Below are positions 30,981 through 40,711 of a stretch of DNA of 64,000 nt, one piece after another. Both the position numbers and the translations under genes were made by a program. Position 1 is the stretch's first letter. Every line of letters starts with the position of its first letter. The notes below the pieces were generated by a model, which saw nothing but the letters and a program-made list of their open reading frames with translations, searched no databases and had not been told where the DNA came from. This DNA is from Paraglomus occultum (taxonomy: Eukaryota; Glomeromycota; Glomeromycetes; Paraglomerales; Paraglomeraceae): positions 1 through 64,000 of the forward strand of contig CAJVPJ010000016.1 of the NCBI GenBank assembly GCA_910592205.1, written 5' to 3'.

Positions 30981-32825
30981 TTAATTTATTCTCCTCCGTC
31001 GTGCTCGCAAAATTAAAACAAATACAATAACCAAAGGCAGAACAATTAACGCAGTAATAAAAATTACTCTTGTCACGGAAATTCCTTCCTGCTTTTCTTT
31101 TTCCCCGCGCAGTTCAGCCAACAAAGCATCCACTTCATGCCTTTTGATTTTATAAGCCTCTTTTTGGTATTTATTATCAGCAAGAATAAATTTGATTATC
31201 TCGTTGATGACGGCTTCCTTTTCCGACTTGGTTAAATTACTTTTTTTTAGTTTGTTTCTAATATTAGTTATCAGATTACTTAATTTATTATTGGCTCCAT
31301 TTTGGCAAATCTTTTCTTCGGCTTTGGCCCTATTTTCGGGAGTGGAGTTTTGCTTGGCTTCGGCAATTGCTTTTTTAGTTTCCTCGTCCATGTTGCCGTC
31401 ATTTAGTCCATTATCTTTTATTTGTTTGTCTAGTAATTCATTAGAAGTTTTATTGTATTGGGAAAGGTCCAGTTCCTGCAATCTGCTTTCTAAGGCTTTA
31501 ATTTCTTCCTCTTTTTCCTGGTAAGCATTAGAAGATCGTAATTGTTTGATTTGTTTAAGAATATTTTCGAGGTTTGGGTAGTTACCTCAATTTTCTGGTT
31601 GTTTGGCTTGGGTTAAGAGTTCAATGAGAAGAGTTTTTTCTTTTTTGAGTTTTCTTTTATTGAGAATATCGATCAAAATTTCATCTCGTAATTTTTCAAT
31701 TTGACTTTTTTCCGAAAGAGCATTTATTTTCTCTCCTCAATTTGGTTCATTTAGTTCGTGATTTTCTAAACTAGGTTTTTTGTTTAGTTCACTTTTAATT
31801 TGTTGAATGATTTGTTGGAGGAAAATTTTCAATGGTTGCTGTTGTATTTTTAGTGTTCTCCTTTTTTTAATGATCCTCAAAATAATTTCCTTTTTGTTGT
31901 TAAGGTCAGCAAGACCAGAAACATTTTCTAATTCTTCTTTCCAGCCAATAGGAGAATCAGCGTCTAATTCTTCGCTAGTAATAACTGGTTCTTCTTGGAG
32001 CCCGGCCTCTATTTCCTGAATGGCTTTTTGGATTTCGGATTGGAGATTTTTGCGATTGTAATCTTCATTTTCTTCTTCTCCGAAAATGGCACCTCAGCAA
32101 AATTCACAATATCACTTTTTTTTACCTCCTCCTTGCTTTCAACAAGTCGCTTCTCTAACGCCACCACAATATTCTCCTGGACATCTTCCGCCGCCTGGTC
32201 GGGGAACCTTTTTGTTTTTTGGAATTTCGTCTTCATTAGGAGCGTTGTCTTCTTTAAAACACCCTGAACAATAATTTAGACCATTTTTTACATTTTTTGT
32301 TGTTTTTTTTACTCAAAAATTGTTTCTACATTCCTGGCAACGAAAGAGAGAATTAACTTTAAATTGGTCTAAGCAATTTTGAGAACAAAAAAAGAAAAAA
32401 CTGCCAGGGTCCCCCCATTTGTTGAACCATCTTCTGCCTTTGTAATTTTCTCATATTTCTATGACTATATTACCTTCTCCAATTTTGAAAGGGTTAGTTC
32501 AATTGTTAAAACATCTTTTTTTGCAATTTCCCCCCTCATTGTGGCAAGGCTCTTTGTTATCGTCTGGGTCTGGACCGCCTCCTTCTTTCTCAAACAATTT
32601 GCTTAGTTCTTCACAGGCTTTGCTAATTTCTTGAAATTTGTTTGCGGCATTTTCTTTCTCTTTATTACTTTTACCTTTTTGTTTATCTGGGTGATATCTT
32701 AAAGACAGTTTTCTAAAAGCACTTTTTATTTTTTTCAGAGCCTCTCCCTTTTCTAATTTCAAAATTTCTTCTTCTTTCAACTCTAATGTTTCGTAATAGC
32801 TGTTTATTTCTTCTTCTGTTGGCAT
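30981..32825 (-). CDS. Large J-domain protein with zinc knuckles and a C-terminal membrane anchor
   Basis: One frame from ATG at 32825 to TAA at 30981, 614 residues. J domain at residues 5-75: KSAFRKLSLRYHPDKQKGK with the HPD tripeptide that stimulates Hsp70. Then Cys-rich stretches FFFCSQNCLDQF, CQECRNNFW, YCSGCFKEDN and WYCEFCWGAIFG, suggesting three zinc sites, a coiled-coil region from residue 250, and one membrane segment (VIFITALIVLPLVIVFVLIL) just before the basic C-terminus RARRRRIN. It is not a standard DnaJ (no G/F region or CxxCxGxG repeats). It starts four bases after the LRR gene, so they form an operon. Confidence 0.8.
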
Positions 32826-32829
32826 GGTA

Positions 32830-33690
32830 TTATTTTTTTGTATTAACTTCTATTTTTGTTTCTTGTAATTCTTCTTGTTGGATTTCCAACCTTGTTAATT
32901 CTATTTGAATTTGGCACAGTTTTTTTAATTCTTCTTCGTTTAGTTTACTTTTTAATTTTTCTTGTGCTTTTTTAAACTGTTTCTCGCTCAAAGAAATTAA
33001 TTGTGGACTAGTTCCTTCAAGCCGAATTATTTGTTCTTGAGAAATAAGCAAGGTTTCTAAGGTATTTTTTTGAAAGTCATCTGTTAACTTACTTTCTAAA
33101 TCAGATTTTGTTCTTTTCAGTTGTTTTTTTTTGATTTCAATCTTTCCTTCTAAATCTACTGTTTCAAACTTTGTTTCTTCTAACTGCTTAGAAAGTTCCT
33201 GGTTTTCCTTTTCTAAGATTTGATTTTTTTTATTAAGCCTTTTGATTTCTTTGCCGTCTAAGCGACTTTTTTCTTGAAGAGAAAAAATATCTTTTTGGAG
33301 TTCGCGCTTTTCTTCTTCTAGACTCTCAGTAATTTCCGATCTTAATTCCCAAACTCTGTCCCATTCTTTTTCTCGAATTTTTGTAAATAACTGACAAATG
33401 GGTTGCGAACCAGAATTGTGAAATTCAATTAACTTTAATTCCGGACAAGAAGTAACATCTACATCAACTAGATTAGGACAGTTAATAAACTTTATACTGG
33501 TTAGGTTTTCCGAGCCTATTATTAAAGTAGTAAGTTTAGGAAAATCAGAAATTTTTAATTCGCCTTCCAAAGTTAAATATTCTGCCTCTCCAAATTCTCC
33601 AAATAAGTGTTGGTCTCCGAACCTGATAATGCAGTTTACCTCTTTTTTATTAGGAAAACTTTTATTCAACCATTCTTGTGCATTTACCAT
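32830..33690 (-). CDS. LRR/coiled-coil protein of the AQEWL family
   Basis: 286 residues from ATG at 33690, no TGA codon. MVNAQEWLNKSFPNKKEV is the family N-terminus; LRRs over residues 35-100 (FPKLTTLIIGSENLTSIKF; NCPNLVDVDVTSCPELKL); the rest is coiled coil. It is transcribed with the J-domain gene, so the two may act together. An 18-T run lies 65 bp upstream of its start (33756-33773). Confidence 0.8.
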   Translation of the reverse strand: MVNAQEWLNKSFPNKKEVNCIIRFGDQHLFGEFGEAEYLTLEGELKISDFPKLTTLIIGSENLTSIKFINCPNLVDVDVTSCPELKLIEFHNSGSQPICQLFTKIREKEWDRVWELRSEITESLEEEKRELQKDIFSLQEKSRLDGKEIKRLNKKNQILEKENQELSKQLEETKFETVDLEGKIEIKKKQLKRTKSDLESKLTDDFQKNTLETLLISQEQIIRLEGTSPQLISLSEKQFKKAQEKLKSKLNEEELKKLCQIQIELTRLEIQQEELQETKIEVNTKK

Positions 33691-33755
33691 AACCCTACGA
33701 ACTTTTTACTTTATCAGCAAGTTTTAAAATGCCTTGCTGTATTTGCTCCTTACTG

Positions 33756-33773
33756 TTTTTTTTTTTTTTTTTT
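33756..33773. repeat. Homopolymer of 18 T (A on the coding strand) upstream of an LRR gene
   Basis: Seen directly. On the minus strand it is poly(A) about 65 bp before the ATG at 33690, within the likely promoter region. Poly(A) length controls expression of some mycoplasma surface genes; that link is inference here. Confidence 0.75.
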
Positions 33774-33856
33774 GCTATTGCTATTGTCATACTTATTATT
33801 AATAATAAACTGATAAGATTGTTTATTATAAGTTATTTTAATATTGAGTGTTATCT

Positions 33857-34444
33857 TTAATTTCTAAATTTTGCTGGATAATTAACTTCGATTTGTGTCC
33901 GATATTGCTCTTTGCCTAAAATTTTTTTCAATTGGTCTTGTAGTCAATTAATTTCCTCTTGTTTCTTTTCGAGTCGATTTTCCAATTCTTCTATTTTACC
34001 TTCTCTATCGCTTACCATCTCATTCCGAGATTCTTCCAAAAATTCTAAGCGTCTTTTTAATTGTAAAATTTCATCATTCTTTTCTTCATATAAATTTTTT
34101 ACTGATTTATCATCAGCACTCTCCACTTTATTTCATTCACTAAACAACTTTTTCAATAAATTATAATCATTATCTTTTATCTCCTCTTGATTAGTTTTTT
34201 TGCCAAAAATCATTCTTTTATTAAACAATCCTCAGAATTCTTGATGTTTATCAAATTCAGGAAATAAATGATAACTACCATTTTTATCCAAAGTGGCTTC
34301 CAAACTATCCATGAAATTGGTTAAAACATTTTCAGACAACTTTCCATATACTATTCGTTTTTCTGACCTAATTTTAACTTTTAATCCTTCTGAAATTATT
34401 ATCTCTCTTTCTAGTCAATTTTTAAAATCCTTTCAGCATGTCAT
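33857..34444 (-). CDS. Coiled-coil protein, unknown
   Basis: 195 residues from ATG at 34444. It starts MTCWKDFKNWLEREIIISEG, has a mixed domain to residue 95 (YHLFPEFDKHQEFWGLF), then a coiled coil (LKRRLEFLEESRNEMVSD) and ends QIEVNYPAKFRN. No LRR, no membrane segment, no known family recognised. It is followed by the LRR and J-domain genes on the same strand. Confidence 0.65.
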
Positions 34445-34845
34445 AATATTATTATTTTATATCATAATGAAACACAATCTCTGGTTTTAATTTTTTTAAA
34501 AATTACTTAATGGGCTAGCAGAGAAATAAGAATCTCTAAATTTGACCTTAAATCATTTTTAGCCAAAGACCCACACTTTCTTTAGTATCATCTATCTAAA
34601 AAAAAACAGCGCTAAATCATTCTATCTCGGTCAAGACCTAACAAAAAAAAGAGAAAAGGTATTAGGACATAGTAAAATATCTACTACCATCCTCTATATC
34701 GTAAAGACTCTGATTTAAGTAATTTAGTCAAGTTTAGACCAGTCTAGTTTGTAAAATAACTTAATGTGGTAAAGAGTGATAAAAAACTGAGAAAAATTAG
34801 TAAGTAGTCTAAAAAAAGAATTGCTGTAACGTAAAAAAAACTAAA
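34445..34845. other. Intergenic region with a tyrosine recombinase remnant
   Basis: Around 34655-34710 on the plus strand a broken frame reads KREKVLGHSKISTTILY, the LGHxxIxTTxxY block that ends tyrosine recombinases. No full gene remains. The rest is AT-rich without support for genes; a promoter for the LRR gene at 34846 is expected. Confidence 0.45.
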
Positions 34846-35685
34846 ATGATTAACAATCAAATACAAATTAATGCCCAAGAATGATTGGAACAAAATATTC
34901 CGAGCAATCAACGGCGTAGTCTTCGTGAATTATATATTTTTCCTATCAGTGTTCGTGAAAATTCTTATCACTTGAATGTTTATGATGGTATTCCTAATAG
35001 ATTCTATATTCCTTCTAACAATATTTTAGTGGGGGAGTTGAGTTTATCGGAGTTTATTTGCTTAGAAAAAATAATTGTTGAGAATCAAGCTATTAGTTGT
35101 TTAGATTTATCAACTTGTTCACAAATACAAGAAGTTTATGCTGGAGGTAATTTGTTGCGAAGAGTTTTGTGACCTAGCGAAGCTTTGAGATTAAAAGAGG
35201 TTAACGTTAGTAATAACAATATCGTATCTCGTGATCTTTCTGAGTTTAGTAACTTTATAAATCTACGCTCTTTGCTTTTGGGAACTTACGATACAGAAAG
35301 AATTCAACAAAATATTTACAACCGCTGAACTGGATCTTTAGTCCATTTACAAAATCTTTCTAATTTACAAGAATTAGACATCAATGCTACTGACATAAGC
35401 GATGGCTTAGAATATTTACCGCTTAGTGAACTCAAATTATACCACTTCACCTTCGGCACCTTAGGCCGCGCCAACGCTCAGGTAAAGGAGTTGCAGAACA
35501 CTCTGGCTCGAGATTTACGACAGTCACTTCCGCGGTTGGCAAATTTTACCGAAGAAGAAGTAGACGATTGAGCTGCCCTTGGAACTTATTTTGAGGGGGA
35601 TAGTATGGATTTATCCGCGCTTAAGGTAGGAATTGTTCACTATTGACAAGAGCAGCAAAGACAACAAAGTCAGGTTCAAGTATAA
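34846..35685 (+). CDS. LRR protein of the AQEWL family
   Basis: 279 residues from ATG at 34846. N-terminus MINNQIQINAQEWLEQNIPS; LRRs with LSEFICLEKIIVENQAISCL; then the family block RIQQNIYNRWTGSL...LQELDINATDISDGLEYLP, which is also present at 53100 (RIQQNIYNRFCGSLEPLKNM). The C-terminus has no long coiled coil. The repeated GSL/DGLEYLP block makes this a clear paralogue of the 52666 protein. Confidence 0.8.
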
Positions 35686-35726
35686 AATAATAATTTTATT
35701 ACACTATTCACTTTAACTGCCCGTTT

Positions 35727-36283
35727 TTAGTCTTTACAACTGTTAAATCTACTCATCATTCTTTCAAAATTATTTTCCTCTATTCATTCTAACAAACTAG
35801 CAAGTAAATTAGGTGTTATTCTCATTATTTCTTCTTTTTCTGATTGCGAAAAGTTTCTTAAAACTCAATCCTTGATCAAAAAATTTTTCTCATAGCCAAT
35901 GCCAACCCGCAATCTCTTAAAATCCTTACTCCCTGCTAATTTAATGATGTTTTTCATTCCATTATGTCCACCGGCCGAACCTTGACTCCGATAGCGAAAT
36001 TTTCCTAATGGTAAAGCAATATCATCATAAATTACCAATAAATTATTCAAAGGGATACGAAAATAATTCAAAAAAGCCAAAATACACTCTCCCGAATTAT
36101 TCATATAAGTTTGCGGCTTCAAAAGAATATATTCACTGGTTTGACAATAAAGACCATTAAACTTTTTTTATTTAGTTCGACATTTAATTTGTTGGCTAAG
36201 TGGTCGAGAATTATAAACCCTAAATTATGCCGAGTGTTTTCATATTCTTTGCCAGGATTGCCAAGACCAACAATTAATTTCAT
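35727..36283 (-). CDS. pth: Peptidyl-tRNA hydrolase, with a one-base frameshift
   Basis: Frees stalled peptides from tRNA; essential in most bacteria. ATG at 36283: [20 protein letters not shown], with the catalytic His in TRHNLGF. The frame then breaks at an A7 run (near 36171); one more A would join it to the next part, which holds [34 protein letters not shown] and FKRLRVGIG, all Pth signatures. After that comes D-(TGA)-V-L, where the family has an aromatic residue, good evidence for TGA = Trp. It overlaps the UVDE gene by 10 bp. The break is probably an error or is rescued by slippage. Confidence 0.85.
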
Positions 36284-37239
36284 AGTGTTTTTTCTAAATT
36301 AATTTTTGAACTTTCTAATAATAATTCCCGCAAGGCTAATTCTCTCATTTTAATTTCACAAACTCAAATTGGAAGCGAACTTGGCGGAAGAACCTTTTGA
36401 TGATAATAATCACAATGACCAATCTTATTTTTGCCACAACTTTCTGACCAACAAAAAAGGGGTCTCTGATTTCGCCAAGTATCAATAAATCACTCTCAAT
36501 TTTCCTTATCTTCACTAATTCGGGAAGGATTAGCCGCTTCATGAGCATTATCTCAAACTAAAGGAAAAGAGATTCCGTGTTTATTTAAGCAATAAAGATA
36601 AAATTTGTAAAGATTAACTGAATTCCAAAAGCCACGCGCTTCATTTTCCAAACTAATCTTTGCCAGTACATAAGGAGGCAATTCTCTGACTTAGTTTTCT
36701 TCTCCGAATCTTTCTACCAATTCCTGCTTTGAATTGAGATTAACAGTAATAACCGCCTCTTGGGAAATTAATTCTAAAATCTGAGCGTAATAAATTAACT
36801 CGGCTTGAGAATTTTTTCTTATCGCCTCGTCAGTAGTTCCTAAACTGACAAACTGCGAAGAATGCATAGAAACAGTAATTTTTTTCTCTTCAATAATTGC
36901 TTTTATTTCTTGACAAAGAAGAAGAGTTTTCTCTTTTTCCAAAACCAATTCATAGTTCATTTTCTCACGGCCGAAACTCTTCAAAGTAGCCAAAGGCACC
37001 AAATGGGAAGCAATTCTCAAATGAACTACCTGAGAAGGAAGATGCCGAAGAGTAAATTTCACCACCTCTAGATTATGTTCCAAAATCTCTAAGTATTTTT
37101 TTCAAGTTGCTTCTGAACCAAGATTAATTAAATCTTTTTCTAGGGAAGTTTTAGTAATATCGCGGTGTCTGATTCTTTTTTCATAACCCCGTAAGGTACT
37201 AACTAAACCAAATTTATAATGATTACTATCTTCGGACAA
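36274..37239 (-). pseudogene. uvsE: UV-damage endonuclease (UVDE), interrupted by an in-frame TAA
   Basis: UVDE nicks 5' to UV photoproducts. Frame from TTG at 37239 (no ATG): FGLVSTLRGYEKRIRHR, then EHNLEVVKFTLRHLPSQVVH, MHSSQFVSLGTTDEAIRKNS and LIYYAQILELI match the metal-site order of the family. TAA at 36691-36693 interrupts; the same frame then continues with LAKISLENEARGFWNSV, HGISFPLVWDNAHEAAN and DTWRNQRPLFCWSES, the C-terminal half of UVDE. It is thus a nearly intact gene with one nonsense codon (real or an error). Both halves keep family residues. Confidence 0.7.
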
Positions 37240-37259
37240 CTCTTTTATAATTTATTTTA

Positions 37260-37336
37260 TGGCGCTCCGGGAAGGATTCGAACCTCCGACGACTTGTTTA
37301 GGAAACGAGCATTCTAGTCCACTGAATTACCGGAGC
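37260..37336 (-). tRNA. trnR: tRNA-Arg, anticodon CCU
   Basis: On the minus strand the acceptor GCTCCGG pairs with CCGGAGC; the CCA end is encoded. The anticodon loop TTCCTAA gives CCU (codon AGG); T-loop GGTTCGAATCC. One mismatch (C-A) in the anticodon stem. Confidence 0.85.
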
Positions 37337-37339
37337 AGA

Positions 37340-37567
37340 TTAATGTTTTTTTACGAATATAAAAAACACAATGCAAAAAATAGTAATGGAAAACCAAATA
37401 GAGAAAAAAACAATCATAAAAATCTGGTCTCTCCTATCTTGTTTCTTAGCACATTTTTTACAATAAATTTCATTACCATATCTTCCTCAACCATTTACTT
37501 TTCAGTAACCACTTGTTTTAGTAACTTCTTCTCCCTCAGGGATTTTCTTATAGCAATTAGAGCAGAG
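37340..37567 (-). CDS. Small zinc-ribbon membrane protein, copy A
   Basis: 75 residues from ATG at 37567: MLCSNCYKKIPEGEEV (CxxC), YCKKCAKKQDRR (CxxC), then one hydrophobic C-terminal segment (IFMIVFFSIWFSITIF). It is a paralogue of the neighbouring 37591 gene; the shared frame is MLCS(N/K)CYKKI.EGEEV...C..CAKK. It may anchor a zinc site at the inner face of the membrane. Confidence 0.6.
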
Positions 37568-37590
37568 CATAATAATCTTTATTTAGCGTT

Positions 37591-37845
37591 AGTTTAATTA
37601 TTTTTAAAAATTATTGAAAGGATTATTATAGCAGTGATAAATAAAAACACCAAAATAAAAAGAGTGGTAAATAATATTCAAAGTCTTTTTTCATGTCTTG
37701 CTTCTTTTTTAGCACACCGAAGACAAAACACTCCACTCCTCCCTGCCTCGCCACCTCATCATCCTGCTCGCCAATGAATGCCACTTCCCCCTCTTCTCAC
37801 TTCCTCTCCTTCCAGGATTTTTTTATAACATTTGCTACACAACAT
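37591..37845 (-). CDS. Small zinc-ribbon membrane protein, copy B
   Basis: 84 residues from ATG at 37845: MLCSKCYKKILEGEEVRRGG, then FCLRCAKKEARHEKR and a membrane segment (LFTTLFILVFLFITAIII). Tandem duplicate of copy A, with a Gly/Trp-rich stretch between the Cys pairs. Function unknown. Confidence 0.6.
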
Positions 37846-37853
37846 AATCAATT

Positions 37854-38910
37854 TTAAGAATTATTTGTTTTTTTCAAATAAGAAGCAAATAAAGTAAAGA
37901 ATTGTTGAAAACTATTATCATCATTTATTAAATACTGCCAATCATTCCCCAAGTCTCCATTATGTCCTATCTTTCGATAATCTTTCAATGAGTATTTTTC
38001 AATCAATTTGGCACTAAAATCATCAGATGTTAATTTATTGAGATAAACGTTAATATAACGACGTTGAGGGACTAAAGACAAAATTGAATTATTGTTATTA
38101 TTATACTTGATACATCACGAACTTTTGGACTGGCTGCCAGTCAGCAATTTAATAGTCAAAAAATACTTATCTCTTAGAAAACTATCTATTTGCTTAATTC
38201 ATTCTTTTATTTGCGGTTCTATGATTCCTCTTTCCAAAAAAAATTGATCTAAGTCAATGATTTGCTTGTCATTGGCTTCTGTTAGCGAAAATGTAATTGA
38301 CTCCTGGTTTTTCTTTTTATTTCCCCTTTCTTCCTTATCATCTTTTTTAATATTTTTCTTAATTCCCAACAACTCCAATTGTTCGGCTCGGCCTTCCAAA
38401 TATAAGATGTCATTTTCATATTTTTCAATTGTTATTAATATGGTCTCTTTATCGCTTGACTCATGAGGATGAAAAAAGGGGCTAATACATACCACTTTGG
38501 CTTTTTCTCACTTGACATCACGGTAATTTAATCATTTTGTCTGTTTGCTTTTTTCTTTATTCCAAAAATTAACTAACTCAAATTGCTCTGCTAAATCACT
38601 TTTCAAGTCAGCCAAATAATTTAAGGCTTGATTTTTGACCTTGCCACCTCGGGCGCCTTTTAAAGTCTTGTACTCGATAATTAAAAAAGTATTCTCCCGA
38701 GCATGATAGGCAATTGAATCGACCCGATTTTGGGAAACAGTAAAACTATATTCACTTTTTAAAAATTCCAATTTTGGAAAAAAATCACTCAAATTATTTT
38801 CAAAAATGTTTTGGATTTCTTCTCGTTCTGATTTAAATTCGATTGCGTCTAATTTATCTAATTTTTTATTGCTTAACTTATAAAGGTGATAAGACACATT
38901 CTTTTTCATA
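37854..38910 (-). CDS. Predicted PD-(D/E)XK nuclease with C-terminal DUF5655-like domain
   Basis: Start MKKNVSYHLYKLSNKKLD at 38910, since the longer frame would run into a tRNA; about 351 residues. The N-terminal half has VSQNRVDSIAYHARENTFLI then IEYKTL, an Asp...ExK nuclease core. A Lys/Glu linker follows. The C-terminal 100 residues (WIKQIDSFLRDKYFLTIK; VPQRRYINVYLNKL; YRKIGHNGDLGNDWQYLI) match DUF5655. This architecture is known from predicted restriction or transport-linked proteins; possible defence role. Confidence 0.65.
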
Positions 38911-38932
38911 TCAATAATAAAATTTTTATATT

Positions 38933-39009
38933 GTGGGATTGGTGCAATTGGTAGACACACAAGAATGAGGTTCTTGCCAGTGAGGGTTCGAGTCCCTTAT
39001 CCCACACCA
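38933..39009 (+). tRNA. trnL: tRNA-Leu, anticodon GAG, with a short variable loop
   Basis: Acceptor GTGGGAT/ATCCCAC, Leu-type D arm (TGCAATTGGTAGACAC), anticodon stem CAAGA/TCTTG around ATGAGGT, anticodon GAG; T arm GAGGGTTCGAGTCCCTT; CCA encoded. The variable region is only about five bases (CCAGT), whereas bacterial tRNA-Leu has a long variable arm. Confidence 0.85.
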
Positions 39010-39125
39010 TTAAAGAACTATAGCACATCAACAAAATCAAAATTTTTTAAAATTATTTGGAACTTATCGTGAGTAGTAAAAAAATGCTAAAATTATAATA
39101 TAGATGATAAAGACGAAGTATTCAC

Positions 39126-39501
39126 GGGGATGTGAGTTTTGACTTAGGTTGAAGTCGGTAATTATGGCAATAAACCTGTTTTGAAAAAAATCAAGACGAA
39201 GACAACAAAAATGATATTCCAGTAGGATTGTTTAACAACAACTACGGATATAACTACGCGAGAATATAATTCTTAACTAGTTCTTGTCGGTTCGCTCAAT
39301 TCGAATCGGTTCGTAAATAAAATTTGGGTCAATTATTAAAGTTTGCTTATTTACTTGTTAATTGTCTATTCTAAAAATATCCTACCTATTATAAATGTAT
39401 TCGTTTATTAATACTTATTAGGGAAATTCAATAATAAACTAAGTTGTAGAAGTAGTTACTAGCCATCTAAGGACACGGGTTCAATCCCGTCATCTCCACC
39501 A
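39126..39501 (+). ncRNA. ssrA: tmRNA (ssrA)
   Basis: The 5' end GGGGATG pairs with the 3' CATCTCC before ACCA; the T-arm GACACGGGTTCAATCCCGTC precedes it, as in tmRNA. In between, a frame with AATCAAGACGAAGACAAC... reads NQDEDNKNDIPVGLFNNN and ends NYARI before TAA (about 39267), a plausible proteolysis tag resembling the Asn/Asp-rich tags of mycoplasmas that end NYAFA-like. The region frees stalled ribosomes. The tag's resume codon is inferred. Confidence 0.8.
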
Positions 39502-39873
39502 TTATATTTACAACTACAATAACTTATAAGGTTTGCTTCTAAACTAGAAGTCAAGTCAATATGCCATTATCCAAATAAACTATTTTTGCATCCAGAAGGG
39601 TGGTAAGACTAGGACGTTAGTGGTACTATATTAAGAGGAGAGGGGGGATTTTTAAAGGGGGTAAAACTGTCAAAAAGTCTTCTTTGTTGGCTTACATTTA
39701 GCCAGCCAATTATTAAGTGAGCATTTTTTTAACAAAGACTAGTTATTTCCTTTGTCATCAAGTTTTTCTTAGTCTTTACTAAGGAATAAAAAATAAATTA
39801 AGTTAAATATGGGATAATTCTGGGTCCTCAAAAAAAAAAAAAAAAAAACTTATAAAATCACTTAATAAGAATT
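39502..39873. other. Intergenic region ending in a poly(A) promoter
   Basis: No gene visible. The last part holds a 19-A run (39830-39848) immediately followed by TATAAAAT and an ATG at 39874. Some G-rich stretches (39640-39665) have no clear structure. Confidence 0.4.
39830..39855 (+). promoter_or_regulatory. Poly(A)19 tract abutting a TATAAAAT box
   Basis: Nineteen A residues then CTTATAAAATC, 20 bp before the antitoxin ATG at 39874. In Mycoplasma hyorhinis vlp genes a poly(A) tract between -35 and -10 switches expression by length change; the arrangement here is alike. Confidence 0.5.
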
Positions 39874-40224
39874 ATGAAACAAAACAATCAAAAAAAGACT
39901 TTTAAAGAATATTTGGCGGAAATTGAAGACCCTAATTATCAAGGAGGTTCTTGGGCTTTACCCGAAAATCCTACTCCGCTAGAAAAAGCCAAATATGAAT
40001 TGTGCGAAAAGATTTTAGGCTACCAAGAGGATAATAATTTATCTGATAAAGAATTAAGGCAAAAAACTGGTCTGTCACAAGAAAAATTGGAAGATATTTT
40101 ATTTACTCGCATAGAAAAAGTGAATTCTGACGAATTAATAAATGTGGCTAGTAAATTATTCGCTCCTTGTCAAGTAGAAATTATTATTAAGGAGGAGAAA
40201 TCTATTCATGCCCGAGTTGTTTAG
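39874..40224 (+). CDS. XRE-type antitoxin of a TA pair, copy 1
   Basis: 116 residues from ATG at 39874. N-terminus TFKEYLAEIEDPNYQGGSWA; helix-turn-helix NNLSDKELRQKTGLSQEKLE (residues about 60-80), then DELINVASKLFAPCQVEII. The same plan is found at 63558 (KHNLTDEQLIQKLDLSQAEI). The toxin-like gene starts inside its end (17-bp overlap). Confidence 0.65.
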   Translation: MKQNNQKKTFKEYLAEIEDPNYQGGSWALPENPTPLEKAKYELCEKILGYQEDNNLSDKELRQKTGLSQEKLEDILFTRIEKVNSDELINVASKLFAPCQVEIIIKEEKSIHARVV

Positions 40225-40569
40225 ACTAGATAACAAGGAATTTAGCGAAAAAGATAATGAATTACAGTGAACTTATCTTTGTTTGTTTAATTTCACTTTT
40301 AAAAGGAGAATTATCGAAAAAGTAACCATCACCGACCATCCTTGAAGGAAAAAGGTCGTGAATTAATGACAAGGGAACTGATTTTAGATATTTCAAAAGA
40401 AAAAATTAATGGAATAAAGAGAATGAGACCAGATAAAAAGTGTGGAAAAAGAGATATTTATGTGCGACAAAGGATTTCCTACAATGACAAAAAATATAAA
40501 CTAGTTTTCTGATTTAAAGATAACACTACTAACCACTTATGAATCAGAAATTGCCACCAACAAGATTAA
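40208..40569 (+). CDS. Toxin-like partner of the XRE antitoxin, frameshifted
   Basis: ATG at 40208. The first part, with WTYLCLFNFTFKRRIIEKV and TITDHPW, stops at TAA 40364-40366; coding sense continues in the next frame (ELILDISKEKINGIKRMR) to TAA at 40567. The switch lies at the short A-run near 40350. The partial partner at the right window edge shares the WTYQL start. The protein family is not recognised; toxin role is inferred from gene order alone. Confidence 0.5.
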
Positions 40570-40711
40570 AAAAAGAGAAAATTTTTCGTAAAAGGGTAGT
40601 AATCAAGAAATTTAATACTGAATAAATTTGTTTAGTTTGTTATTTTTTTATTTTCTATGTTTTTAATAAGTACTTTTTGATAAGAAAATATTAATTAATA
40701 ATAAGTTCAAA

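Noticed and set aside
34650-34710. Active tyrosine recombinase near 34.7 kb
   Set aside because: Only the LGHSKISTT block is readable; the rest is frame-broken and too short.
37259-37597. Protein starting MALREGFEPP on the plus strand
   Set aside because: It is the well-known false translation of a tRNA gene (tRNA-Arg on the minus strand) followed by antisense of the zinc-ribbon gene.
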